From Hymenochaete sp. R1 (taxonomy: Eukaryota > Basidiomycota > Agaricomycetes > Hymenochaetales > Hymenochaetaceae), in the NCBI GenBank assembly GCA_019400425.1, contig JAFREE010000006.1, positions 124,001-188,000 on the forward strand: DNA of 64,000 nt. Reading direction: 5' to 3'. Under the pieces are notes generated by a model, which was not told where the DNA came from, searched no databases, and saw nothing but the letters and a program-made list of their open reading frames with translations. Position numbers and translations under genes: made by a program. Every line of letters starts with the position of its first letter. The first letter of the stretch is position 1. This document shows positions 11,801-23,700 of this stretch, one piece after another.

Positions 11801-13938
11801 TCCGATTCCACGATGTTCCTAGATTTGAGGATGCAGTCTAAGACTTCGAGTTTTCCGACTTCCACTTTTACGGTGAACTCGACAACGGTGTAAATCCATA
11901 TGAAGAGGCCCTGAGACTTTTTGACTAGCAATCTCTTGTCATCGCCATCAATGAAACCCTGGAGGTCTGCTAATTGGCCACCCTCCGAGAACTGTGTTTC
12001 GACATACGCCTCGATATCGTCGTGCGCATCGTATTGAAATAGATCCCGTTCAGTTATCTTTTCACCCAACGTTTCCATCCGCTTTCGAATGCCGGGTAGA
12101 TCGCGACTGGTAATGAAGAAGGACACCCATGGAGCAAGATCGACTATCTCAGCCAAGATTCTGGATACTGCTTCACTATTTCTGCATTCGTCGAGCGCGT
12201 CAAGAACGAAAACCACTGGGTTCGCAACAGATGCACCCCCGATTTCCTTGAGAGGCTCCTTCAGAAGGAGTTCGAACTGCGTTCTCAAATCATCGTTAAC
12301 GAAAACGTCGGGCCTCCGAAGCGCCCGTAAAAGGCATTCTTTGTATTTTAAGCTCGCTTGTGCCAGGTGAAAAGCGATAGACCGAATCAGATGGACAGGG
12401 TCACGTCGAGCATCCCAATCTCCTTTGCAGAAGAATGATCCTGCTAATCGCTTCTTAAGAAGGCGGGACACAGTAGCGGCTATTGTGCTTTTTCCGCATC
12501 CCGCAACTCCGTAGAGCCAGAAGAGCCTTGATGCTTTCGAGTTATCGTTAACCCATTGCTGAATTTCTTGAAGTATCGCTAGTCGGGTTCCATCCAGACA
12601 CTCCGCTTTTCCAGTAAACAGGCTCCCTTTAGGAGGGACGATCGACCGGAGGAGCTTTCCCTCCGCCTTCTCATCGTGGCTATTACGCATACAATCCAAC
12701 GTCTCGTTCACTGTCACCACGCCCTCTTGAATTTCGTTGAGGAAGGCATCCCGAATGATTTCCTTGTGTTTCCTGAGGTCGCGTTCCAGATTCTCCGTAT
12801 GTGCGGTTCTCGATCGGGAAAAGAGCTTGCTTATAATGACTGAAAACAAAATTATCAAATACAGTATGTTCAAATACAAGCTTGCTGCTTACCTTTCTTT
12901 GGCTGGGAGTAGTACATAGAGATCTCTTGCGCTGCTTTGATTACTAGCTCAATCAATGTATCCAGGGCACTTTGGACGTTAGAGGTTTTAAAGTTCTTCT
13001 TGGTTTCCAAAACAGCTTCCACTTCTCGTACAAGGTCCATGGTAATGTCGACCACTCTTGTGTATATCAATGGAATATTTTCAATTCGCTAGCGGAAAAT
13101 GAGGACTTGCGTCATATGTGAAGGGGATACGCACGTCGAAAACTGCACGGATGATGGAGACAGCTGCTTTGGCCTCTGCTCTCAGCTAAGTGAATATCAA
13201 TGAACGAATGTAGTGTTTTATTTGTAGTGGGTTTCTCACCTCGCCTACGCTCGCTCCGATGTCCATCAATAATTTTAAGCTCTGGGTTCCCATCTCAAGG
13301 TAATGCATCATTTCTTCCTTGGACTTCAATGCCTCTACAGCATGCTGGAGACGAAACCCAGCAACGAAAGAGCCCTGGAATAATGTGTTGAGAGAGCTTT
13401 CTTATGATGAGAGTATAGTGTCGTCGCACCGTGCGTATCTCGCCCAGCTTGACTTTCACATCCATATCATATTCTACGAAGTCAAGTTCAAGACTCTGAC
13501 TATCTGAGTCATGGAAAGTTAAACGCTAACCTGGGACTACTTTCAGGTCGTTCCAGCCGTCGTCGTTGGACGAGATGGTCAGCTTTGAAGAGGGTACGTT
13601 CTTCTGCTTCTTGTCATAGCGAAAAACTTGGACGGACGGCGGCGAATCTATTTTGACGAATCTATCGATATTGGTTAAGTAGTTTCAGGGTATGTCGTTT
13701 GAAGGACCGTACGTCTTCAGGTCAATGGTGGCCTGGTTTGACTTGACTATCGTCTCGAAAGTTTCTATGGTGCCTGTGTGGTGTCGAATAACCACTCTAA
13801 ACTTGGATCGACATCGATTATCCGTGATGGAAATCTGCCTTACTTCGACAAAGCTTTCCAAGATCAGCTTTGAAGAGTAGTTGTCTTTAAACGTACTTAC
13901 CGAAGATGCTCGGAGGCTTCCTCCTCAACAATGGACAT
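8808..13938 (-). CDS. NACHT-WD40 NLR / STAND receptor, nine exons, 1,567 aa
   Basis: Exons on the minus strand: 13938-13901, 13838-13713, 13661-13531, 13473-13430, 13374-13240, 13185-13135, 13088-12893, 12839-11104, 11054-8808; total 4,704 nt. Residues ~1-120 form a beta-rich, C2-like region; ~120-240 are helical. NACHT follows, with Walker A GVAGCGKST (351-359), Walker B VFVLDALDEC (~450-459) and a sensor-like FFITSRDLP. A helical winged region ends near 819. The C-terminus carries roughly a dozen WD40 repeats, some degenerate, many with intact DxxIRLWDL-type strands. In fungi this architecture (HET-E/HET-D-like) mediates allorecognition or innate immunity: WD40 senses, NACHT oligomerises, the N-terminus signals. 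I infer that role. The 49 nt intron 11103-11055 (GTATGT...CTGAC...AAG) is needed to join NACHT to WD40; its 3' end is the weakest splice call. Confidence 0.88.
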
Positions 13939-14285
13939 AATGAAGGCGCAGGAAAGGACTGGGAGTAACAGTACCAGACGCCGGTGAACGCAACACTAGT
14001 ACTATGGGAACAGCTAGGGTCTCTCATGTTCGGCCTCCTTCTTCGCGATGTATTTGCTCTTATCATCCCAGACCAACGTCATCAACTCGCTGCCAGTGTG
14101 ATGCCAGAGCGTGGCTGTTGCTGTTGATGTCGAAGCGTAGATAAAACTAAGTGAGTCGGAGAATCGGGATTCACGGATCCTGGGATTTTTACCACGTGCT
14201 CTTGAACGGCTTTCTTCAAATCAAATTACAAAAATATTAATATTAATACTTTCAAGTTTAAGTCACCACTTAATAACCACAGACG

Positions 14286-15472
<1,187 letters not shown>

Positions 15473-15728
15473 ATTTGACTTCTGGTTTCCTCGATCTCGT
15501 TTCGTTATTTCTCACTCTGTTTCCTGCGTGTTGTATTGGTATCGCGAATCAAATTTTGGATGACAATAACAGTTACATGATCTTGGTCGAAGGCAAGGTG
15601 CACGAGGGAAATGAGGTTTGGTGAGTGAAATAGAATTTCAGAACTGAATTGGAATTCTGGAAGGAGTGTCATTTTCTGCTGTCCTCAATAATTGGTTCGA
15701 GGGCTCACCAACGTTGTGATTGGGGTGA

Positions 15729-15920
15729 TCAAGATATGACGCAGTAAGTACCGCTCGTCCCACCTCCAGGCTGTTCTTCTTCGACTGGTAATGATCCTGT
15801 CGATTCATCATTGCTAGCTGCCTTGGAATTTGCGTAGATTATCGCGTGCAAATTATTGGTCATGGTTGCAGGTGTGTTTTTGACGAAAACAGTGAAAGTG
15901 ATTGGCGTGAAATTATCCAT
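15729..15920 (-). CDS. Candidate lipopeptide mating-pheromone precursor (CaaX), 63 aa
   Basis: A single-exon frame from ATG 15920 to TGA 15729. The start MDNFTPITFT resembles the MD.FT. start common to Agaricomycete pheromone precursors. The end is GGGTSGTYCVIS followed directly by the stop, so Cys60-Val-Ile-Ser is a CaaX box for farnesylation and carboxymethylation. Acidic residues VEEEQ (46-50) lie ~10 residues before the Cys, where such precursors are cut. Length 63 fits the family (about 50-70 aa). A TATATAAG box lies ~91-98 bp upstream of the ATG. In basidiomycetes these peptides signal to STE3-type receptors; none is seen in this window, so this may be an unlinked pheromone gene or the edge of a B-type locus. 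Function is inferred from architecture alone; chance is possible for so short a frame. Confidence 0.68.
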   Translation of the reverse strand: MDNFTPITFTVFVKNTPATMTNNLHAIIYANSKAASNDESTGSLPVEEEQPGGGTSGTYCVIS

Positions 15921-16949
15921 TGTTGTAAACTCAAGCACGTTGAAGGAGATGGATAGTAAGTTGGAAGGTGAGCTGCAGCGTTGTGTTCTTGAACTCTACA
16001 AGCAAACTCGCTTATATACGTTTTAGTAAAGGCTAAATAGATTTCTTCTCCCGTTTACAGAAATCCCAGATCCCTCTTCTCGGCGATTGTCAATCTAAAG
16101 CAAACTACTGATCCATCTTCTGACATTGTAACGTCAATGCCAACGTGTCTTCTCCCCCTTTTACTCATCAGATCCAGGCTCAGATACGTTGCTACGACAC
16201 CACAAAGGCGAAGAATTCCATGGACTACAATCACGTCGAGCATTTTTTTTTACGAAAGTGACAGTCGTTATGAGATTTTGGAGGCGATCAGGAGAAGGTG
16301 AGACCTCATGTCCGACGAGGGGGACGATGTGCGTCTATTTCTTAAGTTTGTAAGCGGTATGACCGAAAACCCATCGTGCCGTAACTCTACAGATCTCTCC
16401 GAGGTCAATGCTGCGAACAGTACCCTCGGCGGTGTTTGGAACTGAGGAGATCTGGATCATGTACATCTAAGACGTTTCAGGAAAATGCATAATAGCTATT
16501 ACTCATTTTATATAGGTCTTTTGAATGAGCCTTTCTTACAACGATCTTATGGCGATCTTTCATTTTTTTTTCGCGAAAATGAGATCCAGTGAGGAGCATC
16601 GAGCAGCAAGAAGCATAGGCCGCCTGAGGTGTACAAATAGCTGTGCTTAGTAAATGAAACTCCGACGACGCGGTGTAGCCAGTGCAGGCCTACCACTGTA
16701 CCAGCCACTCGACCATTAATATTTCATTTCAAACAGGAATCTCGACTTGAACACTAGATATCCTACAAAACTCCTCATTCGTCAGCTTGAACCGATTTGA
16801 GTCTACTATAATACACCCGCGTCTCTCCTCTTCTTCTGAGCTGGTAAAGAATTTACTTCAAATCGCCCAATTGCCTGCCGTCACTGCCAGTGTTAGTACA
16901 TCTCTCCTGCAAGTTCATTTCCAGAGAGCGCAGAAAGTGTACTGTACGG
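15921..16949. other. Intergenic between pheromone-like and AIM3/BBC1-like genes
   Basis: About 1 kb. Apart from the TATA box I see only short frames without motifs. I looked for further C-terminal CaaX frames by eye and found none convincing, but frames below 60 codons were not examined exhaustively. Confidence 0.4.
16011..16018 (-). promoter_or_regulatory. TATA box of the pheromone-like gene
   Basis: TATATAAG on the minus strand, 91-98 bp upstream of ATG 15920, followed by a C/T-rich leader. The spacing is suitable for a highly transcribed short gene. Confidence 0.5.
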
Positions 16950-18810
16950 ATGCCTTTCAATGGTATGACTCTTTCATTGTTGTCTTTCTGCAGCAACAAT
17001 AACTGTAATTGCTCGTGCAACTTTCAGTCGCCTCAATCAAAGACAAGGCCGTTTCGGCCAAAAATGCTACAATGACCAAAGTCCACGACACCCGAGACAA
17101 GTACTCCAGCACACCCATGGCCCAGACAAAGTTCGCAAACGATGGTTATGGAATCGACCACAGGAAATCCCCACCGCCGCCCCCGCCCCCGACGCGATCC
17201 TACAGAAGCTCTCATGCGGGTTCATCAAGCGTCTCCAGCCTTCCGAGGTCTTCAGAGGACGGCGCGCCTGTCACCCCTGCCAGAACGGGACCTCCGCCCC
17301 CTGTAAATAGGGGAGCGAAACCCGTGTCAGCGAAGTCGAGTTCAGATAGCGTATCGTCGCTATCGAGACCCGCTCCTCCCTCAAGAGTATCTTCTGTACT
17401 TGACCGTGCAAAGGCATTTGGATCTGCAGAGTCGCTCGGTTCCTCAGCGCCACACCGTCCTTCTGCACCTCCTATACGAAAGGACGATAACACTACGAGC
17501 ATTGATACGATAGATTGGGCAAATTTGAGCTCAGGAGATAAGCAAGAGTTCTTTCGATGGCTCGATGAGTTCTTCAGCAGGTTCCTTAACACAAAGGGTA
17601 GCGTTCGGAGCAGCGATGCTTATGAGAACGAGAAATTTTCGGTGATCGTTGATCCTCCTCCTGCACCGTCCGTATCCGAATCAAAAGTGCAAGGTCAAGG
17701 TCCTCCAGTGAGTTGTTTTCAGCGCTATAAACCATATTGGCAATTGTCACTTAGACTTGTATAAGCCTGTGGTGAAGTCTTGGTCCAAACCCAAGCTGGA
17801 AAGGGTCAACTCGGATGGTACGCTTGTATATCATTTGCACTTCTAGTCAACTGATGAAACTTCCTGAAGGTGACTTCGGTAGCTCGTATCCTCCTCCAAC
17901 GACTCACGGAAGCCAAGGTTTAGATTTAGTACATTATTTCCATCCGTCCACGCACTGGGCAGATGCCTGGTACGCTCAGAACGCACCGAGTCCACCGCCA
18001 CTCCAAGAAAACTCACAAAGAATTTCAAAAGGTCAATTTGTAACAAGGGGAGACACGAAATCTGTCTCGCACGCAGCGCTCTTCTCCGATCTCAGTACCG
18101 CCTGGGTTTCTGTATCCTTCTCAGCGTCTAACCCTTCTATTATACGATCGCGCACGGGTCAATACCTTCCTCCGCCTTCTTCTCTGTCGAAAGCTGTACT
18201 TGAAGAAGCTAGCGCGACATATGGAGAGTCGATCGCAAGCTTCGCGGAGAGCTTCATTGGATCAGGCACATTCTGCGCGCGAGGCGAGTGTTGGGACCTA
18301 GCCTCCGAAGCACTCAAATATGTCACGTCGTTTGATTACATTGACAAACCTGTGTCGAGTATCAGCCGCACTCATGGACATCTTATCTTTAGCGGGAAAG
18401 CAATGGGGAAGGGGATGCAGGTGGGAAAGTGGAGGGGTGGGGATGACCGTGTAAGAAGGGGGGATATCGTTGAGTGGAGGTCCGTCAGGATCAATTTCGT
18501 GGGAGCGCCAATGGGAAGCTATGCGATATTGGGGGATCCAGAACATACAGCCATTATTACAAGGGACTCAATACCGCAATGCACTGAAGGCGAGTTGAGG
18601 GATGGAATGAATTTGAAACCGAGCGCGATAGGAAGTCTGGAAGTCGTTGAACAGAGTGTTAGCCAGCCGCCTGAGCCGAAGAAACAGGAATATGACATGG
18701 AGGCGTTCGAACAAGGGGAAGTGTGGATTTATAGGCCTATTTCGATGGCAACCTATCTCGGCTTTGACGATTTGGATGTGAATGCTCCTGCGCATGCTCT
18801 TTCCGTTTAA
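16950..18810 (+). CDS. AIM3/BBC1-like actin-patch protein, four exons, 561 aa
   Basis: Exons 16950-16962 (only 13 nt), 17028-17707, 17766-17817, 17870-18810; the join closes in frame. The N-terminus MPFNVASIKDKAVSAKN resembles the short helical start of fungal AIM3 proteins. Residues ~40-170 are Pro/Ser-rich, with a run of seven prolines (PPPPPPP) and PPPPVNRG, likely SH3 ligands. The C-terminal ~290 residues form a folded domain with GTFCARGECWDLASEAL and THGHLIFSG, like the cysteine-proteinase-fold domain shared by AIM3 and BBC1/MTI1. These proteins bind actin-patch and myosin-I regulators in endocytosis. No SH3 domain is present, unlike Bbc1. The third exon uses a TAAG acceptor chosen by phase. 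Confidence 0.62.
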
Positions 18811-18967
18811 AATGTCCATTTATCTTTGAATAAACTCAGACAAATGTTAAAAAGGTGGTGGTCTGCCATGCTTTCCGAACATTCTATACTTTAATTATTC
18901 GAGTGAGAGGTACAGGTCGGAAAATACTCTCCCCTTCGCAGGCAAGTCCAACATCGACTTGATTGGC

Positions 18968-19557
18968 TCAGTGGTGGTGCGCCTCAGGTTTCGGGAGGTC
19001 AGCCTCAAGAAAGGCCAAGAACTCCTTCGCGCCAGCGCCCGCATCATCAGCAATTTCTGCGGCAGCGGCCTTGGTGGTGGAAGCTGCAGCGAGCGTGGGT
19101 TCAGCAGCATCATACGCGGCGAGTTCTGAAGCGAGGTCTACGGGCGGGGAAGGGGCCTTTGGTGCAGACGGGGCAGAGAACGATTTGACAACGCCTACAT
19201 GAGCATCCTTGGCCTTTTTGTGAGTAAAGACAATATACGAGTCAAACGTAGGTTTAGCGGAGGTAACGCTGAGGAAATTGAAGAACACATACGGCTGGTG
19301 CAGGCTTGTATGACCTGATTTCATTGAGGTAAAGCTCCTGAACGAGGTCTAAAACAAAGCACGTATAATTTTAGATTCTCTCCTTCAATGAACAAGTGCT
19401 GTTAAGAACCTTTGCGAGCGACGGAGGAACAGGCGAATGAGCGGCTTTGGCTTTGGGCCAAGCGGGCCTATAGACGTTCTATATCAACAAGACACTCAAC
19501 ACCTCAACACTAACATAGGCTCACCACACGCGTCGAGTTTCTAAAAAAGGCAGACAT
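18968..19557 (-). CDS. ATP14: F1Fo ATP synthase subunit h, four exons, 130 aa
   Basis: Exons on the minus strand: 19557-19525, 19467-19410, 19348-19293, 19213-18968. The N-terminus MSAFFRNSTRVARLAQSQSR is Arg/Ser-rich without acids, a mitochondrial presequence, followed by SFACSSVARKDLVQELYLNE and IRSYKPAPA, the conserved core of subunit h (Atp14). The C-terminus is Ala-rich and ends EFLAFLEADLPKPEAHHH, also typical. The protein belongs to the peripheral stalk of mitochondrial ATP synthase. The gene is head to head with the gene for the inhibitor of the same enzyme. Confidence 0.93.
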
Positions 19558-19767
19558 CGTCGGTGTCGTCTACAACAGCGACAAGAACGGTCAGAGTGGA
19601 GGACAAGGTAATGTGAAAGACGAGGCGAAATTCGAGCAAAGCCAACGACACGAAAGAGAATTGTGACAGGTGATCACATTGTCACGCCCCAAGCCGAGCT
19701 CACCCACTGCTCGTCAGCGAGCGGAACGAAGGAAATGGGAAATCCCCAAACTCAATCATTAACCACC
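19558..19767. promoter_or_regulatory. Shared divergent promoter of ATP14 and INH1
   Basis: 210 bp separate the two start codons, so both genes must be driven from here. It contains an imperfect dyad at 19661-19685, TTGTGACAGGTGATCACATT followed by GTCAC, with inverted TGTGA/TCACA and GTGAC/GTCAC arms. This could be a transcription-factor site; no known factor is assigned. Confidence 0.55.
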
Positions 19768-20298
19768 ATGCTCACTGCTACCATCCGTTCTACCACTATG
19801 GCCGCTCGTAGGCTTCCTGCGACTCTCCCTGCGTCTTCGCGCCTAATGACTGCGCGTTGGTACTCTGAGGGAGACGTTGCGCGTTCCCGGGAATTCTCGT
19901 GCGTCTTATTGTTTTCTTTTCTTGAACATTTTCGTAGCGTGAACTAAATTTGCAACTTTTTGAATATTCAGGAACAAGGAAAAGGCCCACGAAAGTATGT
20001 TGTGCTTTCTTTCCGTTCACTAGTCAAGTGCGCTTACAGTGATTCAGACCAGTACATCAAACAGCATGAAGCTGAGCAGTTGAAGAAGCTCCGTGCTTCG
20101 GTGCGTCAAATGTCCTTTCTCTCCACTCAAACTCACTTAGCGTCTTTTTCAATAGATTCAGGCCAAGAAGGCCGAGCTTGTGAGATTTTTTGTTCGAATA
20201 TTTTATGGACGGGCGCTGAGATAACCGTTCCCTGCCCTTAGGAAGCCCTAGAGAAGGAGCACGCCGAAACCACCGAGAAGATCGAGAAGAGCAAGTAA
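19768..20298 (+). CDS. INH1: Mitochondrial ATPase inhibitor IF1, five exons, 95 aa
   Basis: Exons 19768-19898, 19972-19994, 20048-20100, 20156-20179, 20242-20298. The N-terminus MLTATIRSTTMAARRL is a mitochondrial presequence. The mature part contains EGDVARSREFSNKEKAHENQ and YIKQHEAEQLKKLRA, the inhibitory helix of the IATP family, then a heptad-rich C-terminal coiled coil ending EKIEKSK. The protein binds F1 when the membrane potential falls and stops ATP hydrolysis. The exons are very small (23, 53 and 24 nt), and splicing is needed to read the family motif. Confidence 0.93.
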
Positions 20299-20797
20299 AC
20301 TGTCTTGACCTTCAACGAGTTCGTCACATTGCATTCTCTTATATTCATGTCCCGGTTGTTCATGTCATAAGATATTTTTAGTTGTATCTCGTTACGAACC
20401 GTAGACAGAGCAATATTCACATGTGAACCGAACACTCAAATCAAGTTTCAATTAGCATAATTTCACTTCTCGGAATATCTTGCTTAGGCTGAGTGAGAAT
20501 TATCATTATGAGCAAGCTGAATCGTGCTGGGGATCTATCTTTACATAAAGCGTGGATTTTTGAGTGAGGATGAAGTAGAAAAGGGATGAGGGATAGCTGT
20601 TGAGTGGTAAAAGGCAATGTCGTGTGCAGAGGACAGGGGGGATGCATTTTGGACTAATGAAAGAAAATCTACCGTAAGGTAATATAATGTAAGATGATAT
20701 AAATGCAAGAAAATGCAACGAGCAGCAGGGTCAAGTAGTAACAAAAATCCGGTAGAGAAAAAAAAATAAGGGGTCGGGAGAGTCGCAAACGAAGAAC
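20299..20797. other. Convergent 3' region of INH1 and RPO41
   Basis: AT-rich tail-to-tail spacer. Nothing coding is supported; poly-A runs near 20758-20767. Confidence 0.5.
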
Positions 20798-23700
20798 TTA
20801 TGAGAAGAAATACTTCGATCTCTTGATCGTCTTCACGTCGAATTCGCCTTTCTGTGGCAGCGGCGGCAGCAGATCCACAAGGCGTACGAATTTGCTGAGC
20901 ACGTTCGCGTGTGCCATCTTCTCCTTTTCAGTCTTCAACGATTCCCACTCCGAATTCTCCTCCTTGCTTCCGTCCTCGTCTGACGCCTTCTCGAGCTCTT
21001 CAGAAGTAATATCCACGGCAGGCTCGGCTTCGACACCATCACCCTTCGAAACGTCGACTTCCACGCCTTCAAGGGTGATCTCCTCACCTTCGAGCTCCGA
21101 CAAGTCCTTCTCTGATTCAGCGGACCGCTTGACCACAGCAAATGAAGGCGGGAGCTTGATCTTACTCGACAAGCTGGTCGATTTTAGGGAGATGGTAGGG
21201 ACGTAAAAGTCCTTGTACCGGTCGATGAATTCTTGGCGAAGGCGAGCGAGTACGTTGGATTCGTGAAGCGCAATGAATGTATCGCGGATCGTCTCATTCA
21301 TCTGCTCGATGGAGCCGGCATGTGTCCAGTAGGAGTCGTGCACGCTAGCGAAGGTGATCTCGTTCCTTGCACACTCGAGAGCGGTGAGAAGCATGTGCGT
21401 GGCATCTAGACTGTGGATGAAGTTTGGCGGAAAGGCTGTTGCTTGCTTCATTGCGTTCACCTCCGAAGGGGCGTTCGGGTCAGATATAAAGACGGTCTGG
21501 ATACTCGTCGCTACTTGCCTGCGCTTCGTCTTCCGGTAAGGCTGGACGATAGGCAAGCCCAGCGGGGTCGTCCAAACGACACTGGCCATCTGTTCTTTCG
21601 AAAGACGTGACATCTGCATGAGTTTCTTTTCGTCCTTTTCCGAAAAGTCGGCGGGCAACTTCTTTCTATAATCTCTCTTCATCGCTGCGTCAATGCGATC
21701 ATGAGGAATCGACTTTGCAATCAAACGGGCAGAGATATTCAACCAGGTCTGGATCTCCTTCGCACCTGCGAACAGGTTCCCGATACACTGGATAACTTTC
21801 TTTGCAAGATAGGATGCGGCTTTCCAACATTCGATGACAGGGATATCGCCACGGTCCTTAAGTTGCCTCTCAATCTGCGCGCGGGCACCGATAAAGGTGA
21901 CGCCGTAGACCGTAGTCATGACCGTCTGTTTCACGACTTTACGAGCAATCTTTCCCTGGAGCATCAGAGCATATTTGTCGCCGGTCGCAGCATCCTTTCT
22001 GATAACCTCCTCTACCATCTCCGCCACGTGCGTATAAACGTCAGCAGGACGGTCCGTGACATCTAAATTGACTTGTCGCGCTCCCATAGCGTCTCCACCG
22101 AGAGCAGCGTAGTGCTGAAGACCGTTACACGTACCGTCCTGATGGACCGGTAAGCAGGATTTATAATCTTCGGGCTTCTCCAACTGCAATGCATTGCGTA
22201 GTTCCTTGCACGTGGCGAGACATTGCCAAGGGTCATCGGCTTTCATCCACCATTGTCTCCCACCAAGAGGATTTTCGGCACTATCGAAAATATCCTCTAA
22301 ATTATTTTGTACAAATTGAAGACGTTCGTCGAAATTTCCTTTGTCGAAACCGTATAAATTCGCGAGGTGGATTTTCAACCATCGAAGGCCCGTTGCTCCC
22401 AAAGGCTTGGCTTCCGCAAACATGAGAAGTCCTCGACTCAGATCGTCGCCGATATGGTTCAAATGGGGAGGAATAGGGTAAGCACGGCCTCTGAAATCGA
22501 TGTTGTGGGGGAAGTACATGTTGTCTGCAAGGAACTTTCCAGCGCAATGTAATGAGCCGACGTGAAAGATAAAGATAAACAGGTTAACTTCACTCACGGC
22601 CCTGGCGATTTCCACCTTGTAATTGACATTACATCTAGTCGAATGGTTGTTCGCCTTATCCTGTTGCCATTCCCTCCACTCCGCGATATAGTTAGATTTA
22701 CTCCTGACGTTCGTGTCGTGATCGTCCGGTTTGACTGGCTCAGGCACTTCGTAGACTGATCCAGGTATCTTCAAGAACTTCTTGCCGGAGTTCCATACCT
22801 CGAGAACCACGTCAAATACGTCACGGTTCACTTTCCATGGTGTACTCCCGAGAACATCCAATCCAGAGAAAACGTGTTCCATATGCCCTTGCTGTGAAGC
22901 GTGCCTAAGATAGGTCTGTTGCTCTTGGGTGTCTTTCAATCGCATTACAGCACCTACGATCGACGAAATTGAGGAAAAATTCAGACATTTACAAAATAAA
23001 GAATATAAGAAAAATCCACGTACTTCTGTTGTAGATATAGCCCCCTTCGTCGATGTTTATCCAAGGCTTAGGCCTGGTCAACATTGGCAAGTGCCGCGGG
23101 TGAAGGGTGACTTTGATATCATCTCTTGACAGTCGGTCTGCCACCGTAGGGTTGAGTCGGATAACACCTAACCTATGGCCACGGATGTATTCGTACGAGT
23201 GACAAAAGGCTGGCTGCATCTCAGAACTACCGTAATGTCAATCAGAAACTTGTTTACTACGTAGAATGCGTGAAATTTGACGTTGATATACTAACATTTC
23301 TTCGCCGGTTTCTTTATCTTTGGCCGTCCGCTGAACCATTGCAACCTCCATCAGACAATGAACGAGGAAGCTACCGACTCGAGCACGAATAGCATGACTC
23401 CAGTCACTGGTCCACTCTTGATTTTCCACGACATACTGCGACGCTTTTCGCCTCCATTCAACGAGATCCTGATAAGCGCGATTTGTGAAATAGCTCGCAT
23501 CATTCGCTCGACTTGGGGTAGTTGCGACGGCAACGTTGTTTTTCTTCAGAACTTGAGCTTTATACTCCAATTCAACTGCCTTGCCTACAGTTAGAAGTGC
23601 GCGGGCAGTTTTCATGCCCTCGCTAACACCGCCGGTACCTTGCAGCCTCATGAGTTCCAAAATAGTGATAAGTGATAGCTTCTCAGGCCGAAGAAGAGAA

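Noticed and set aside
8808..12879. Two separate genes, one WD40 and one NACHT
   Set aside because: A phase-correct 49 nt intron joins them, the total length divides by three, and NACHT-WD40 is a common fungal architecture; there is no room for a promoter between the halves.
16055..16243. Small minus-strand frame upstream of the pheromone-like gene as a second pheromone
   Set aside because: It ends in GFL without a CaaX cysteine and lacks the MD.FT. start.
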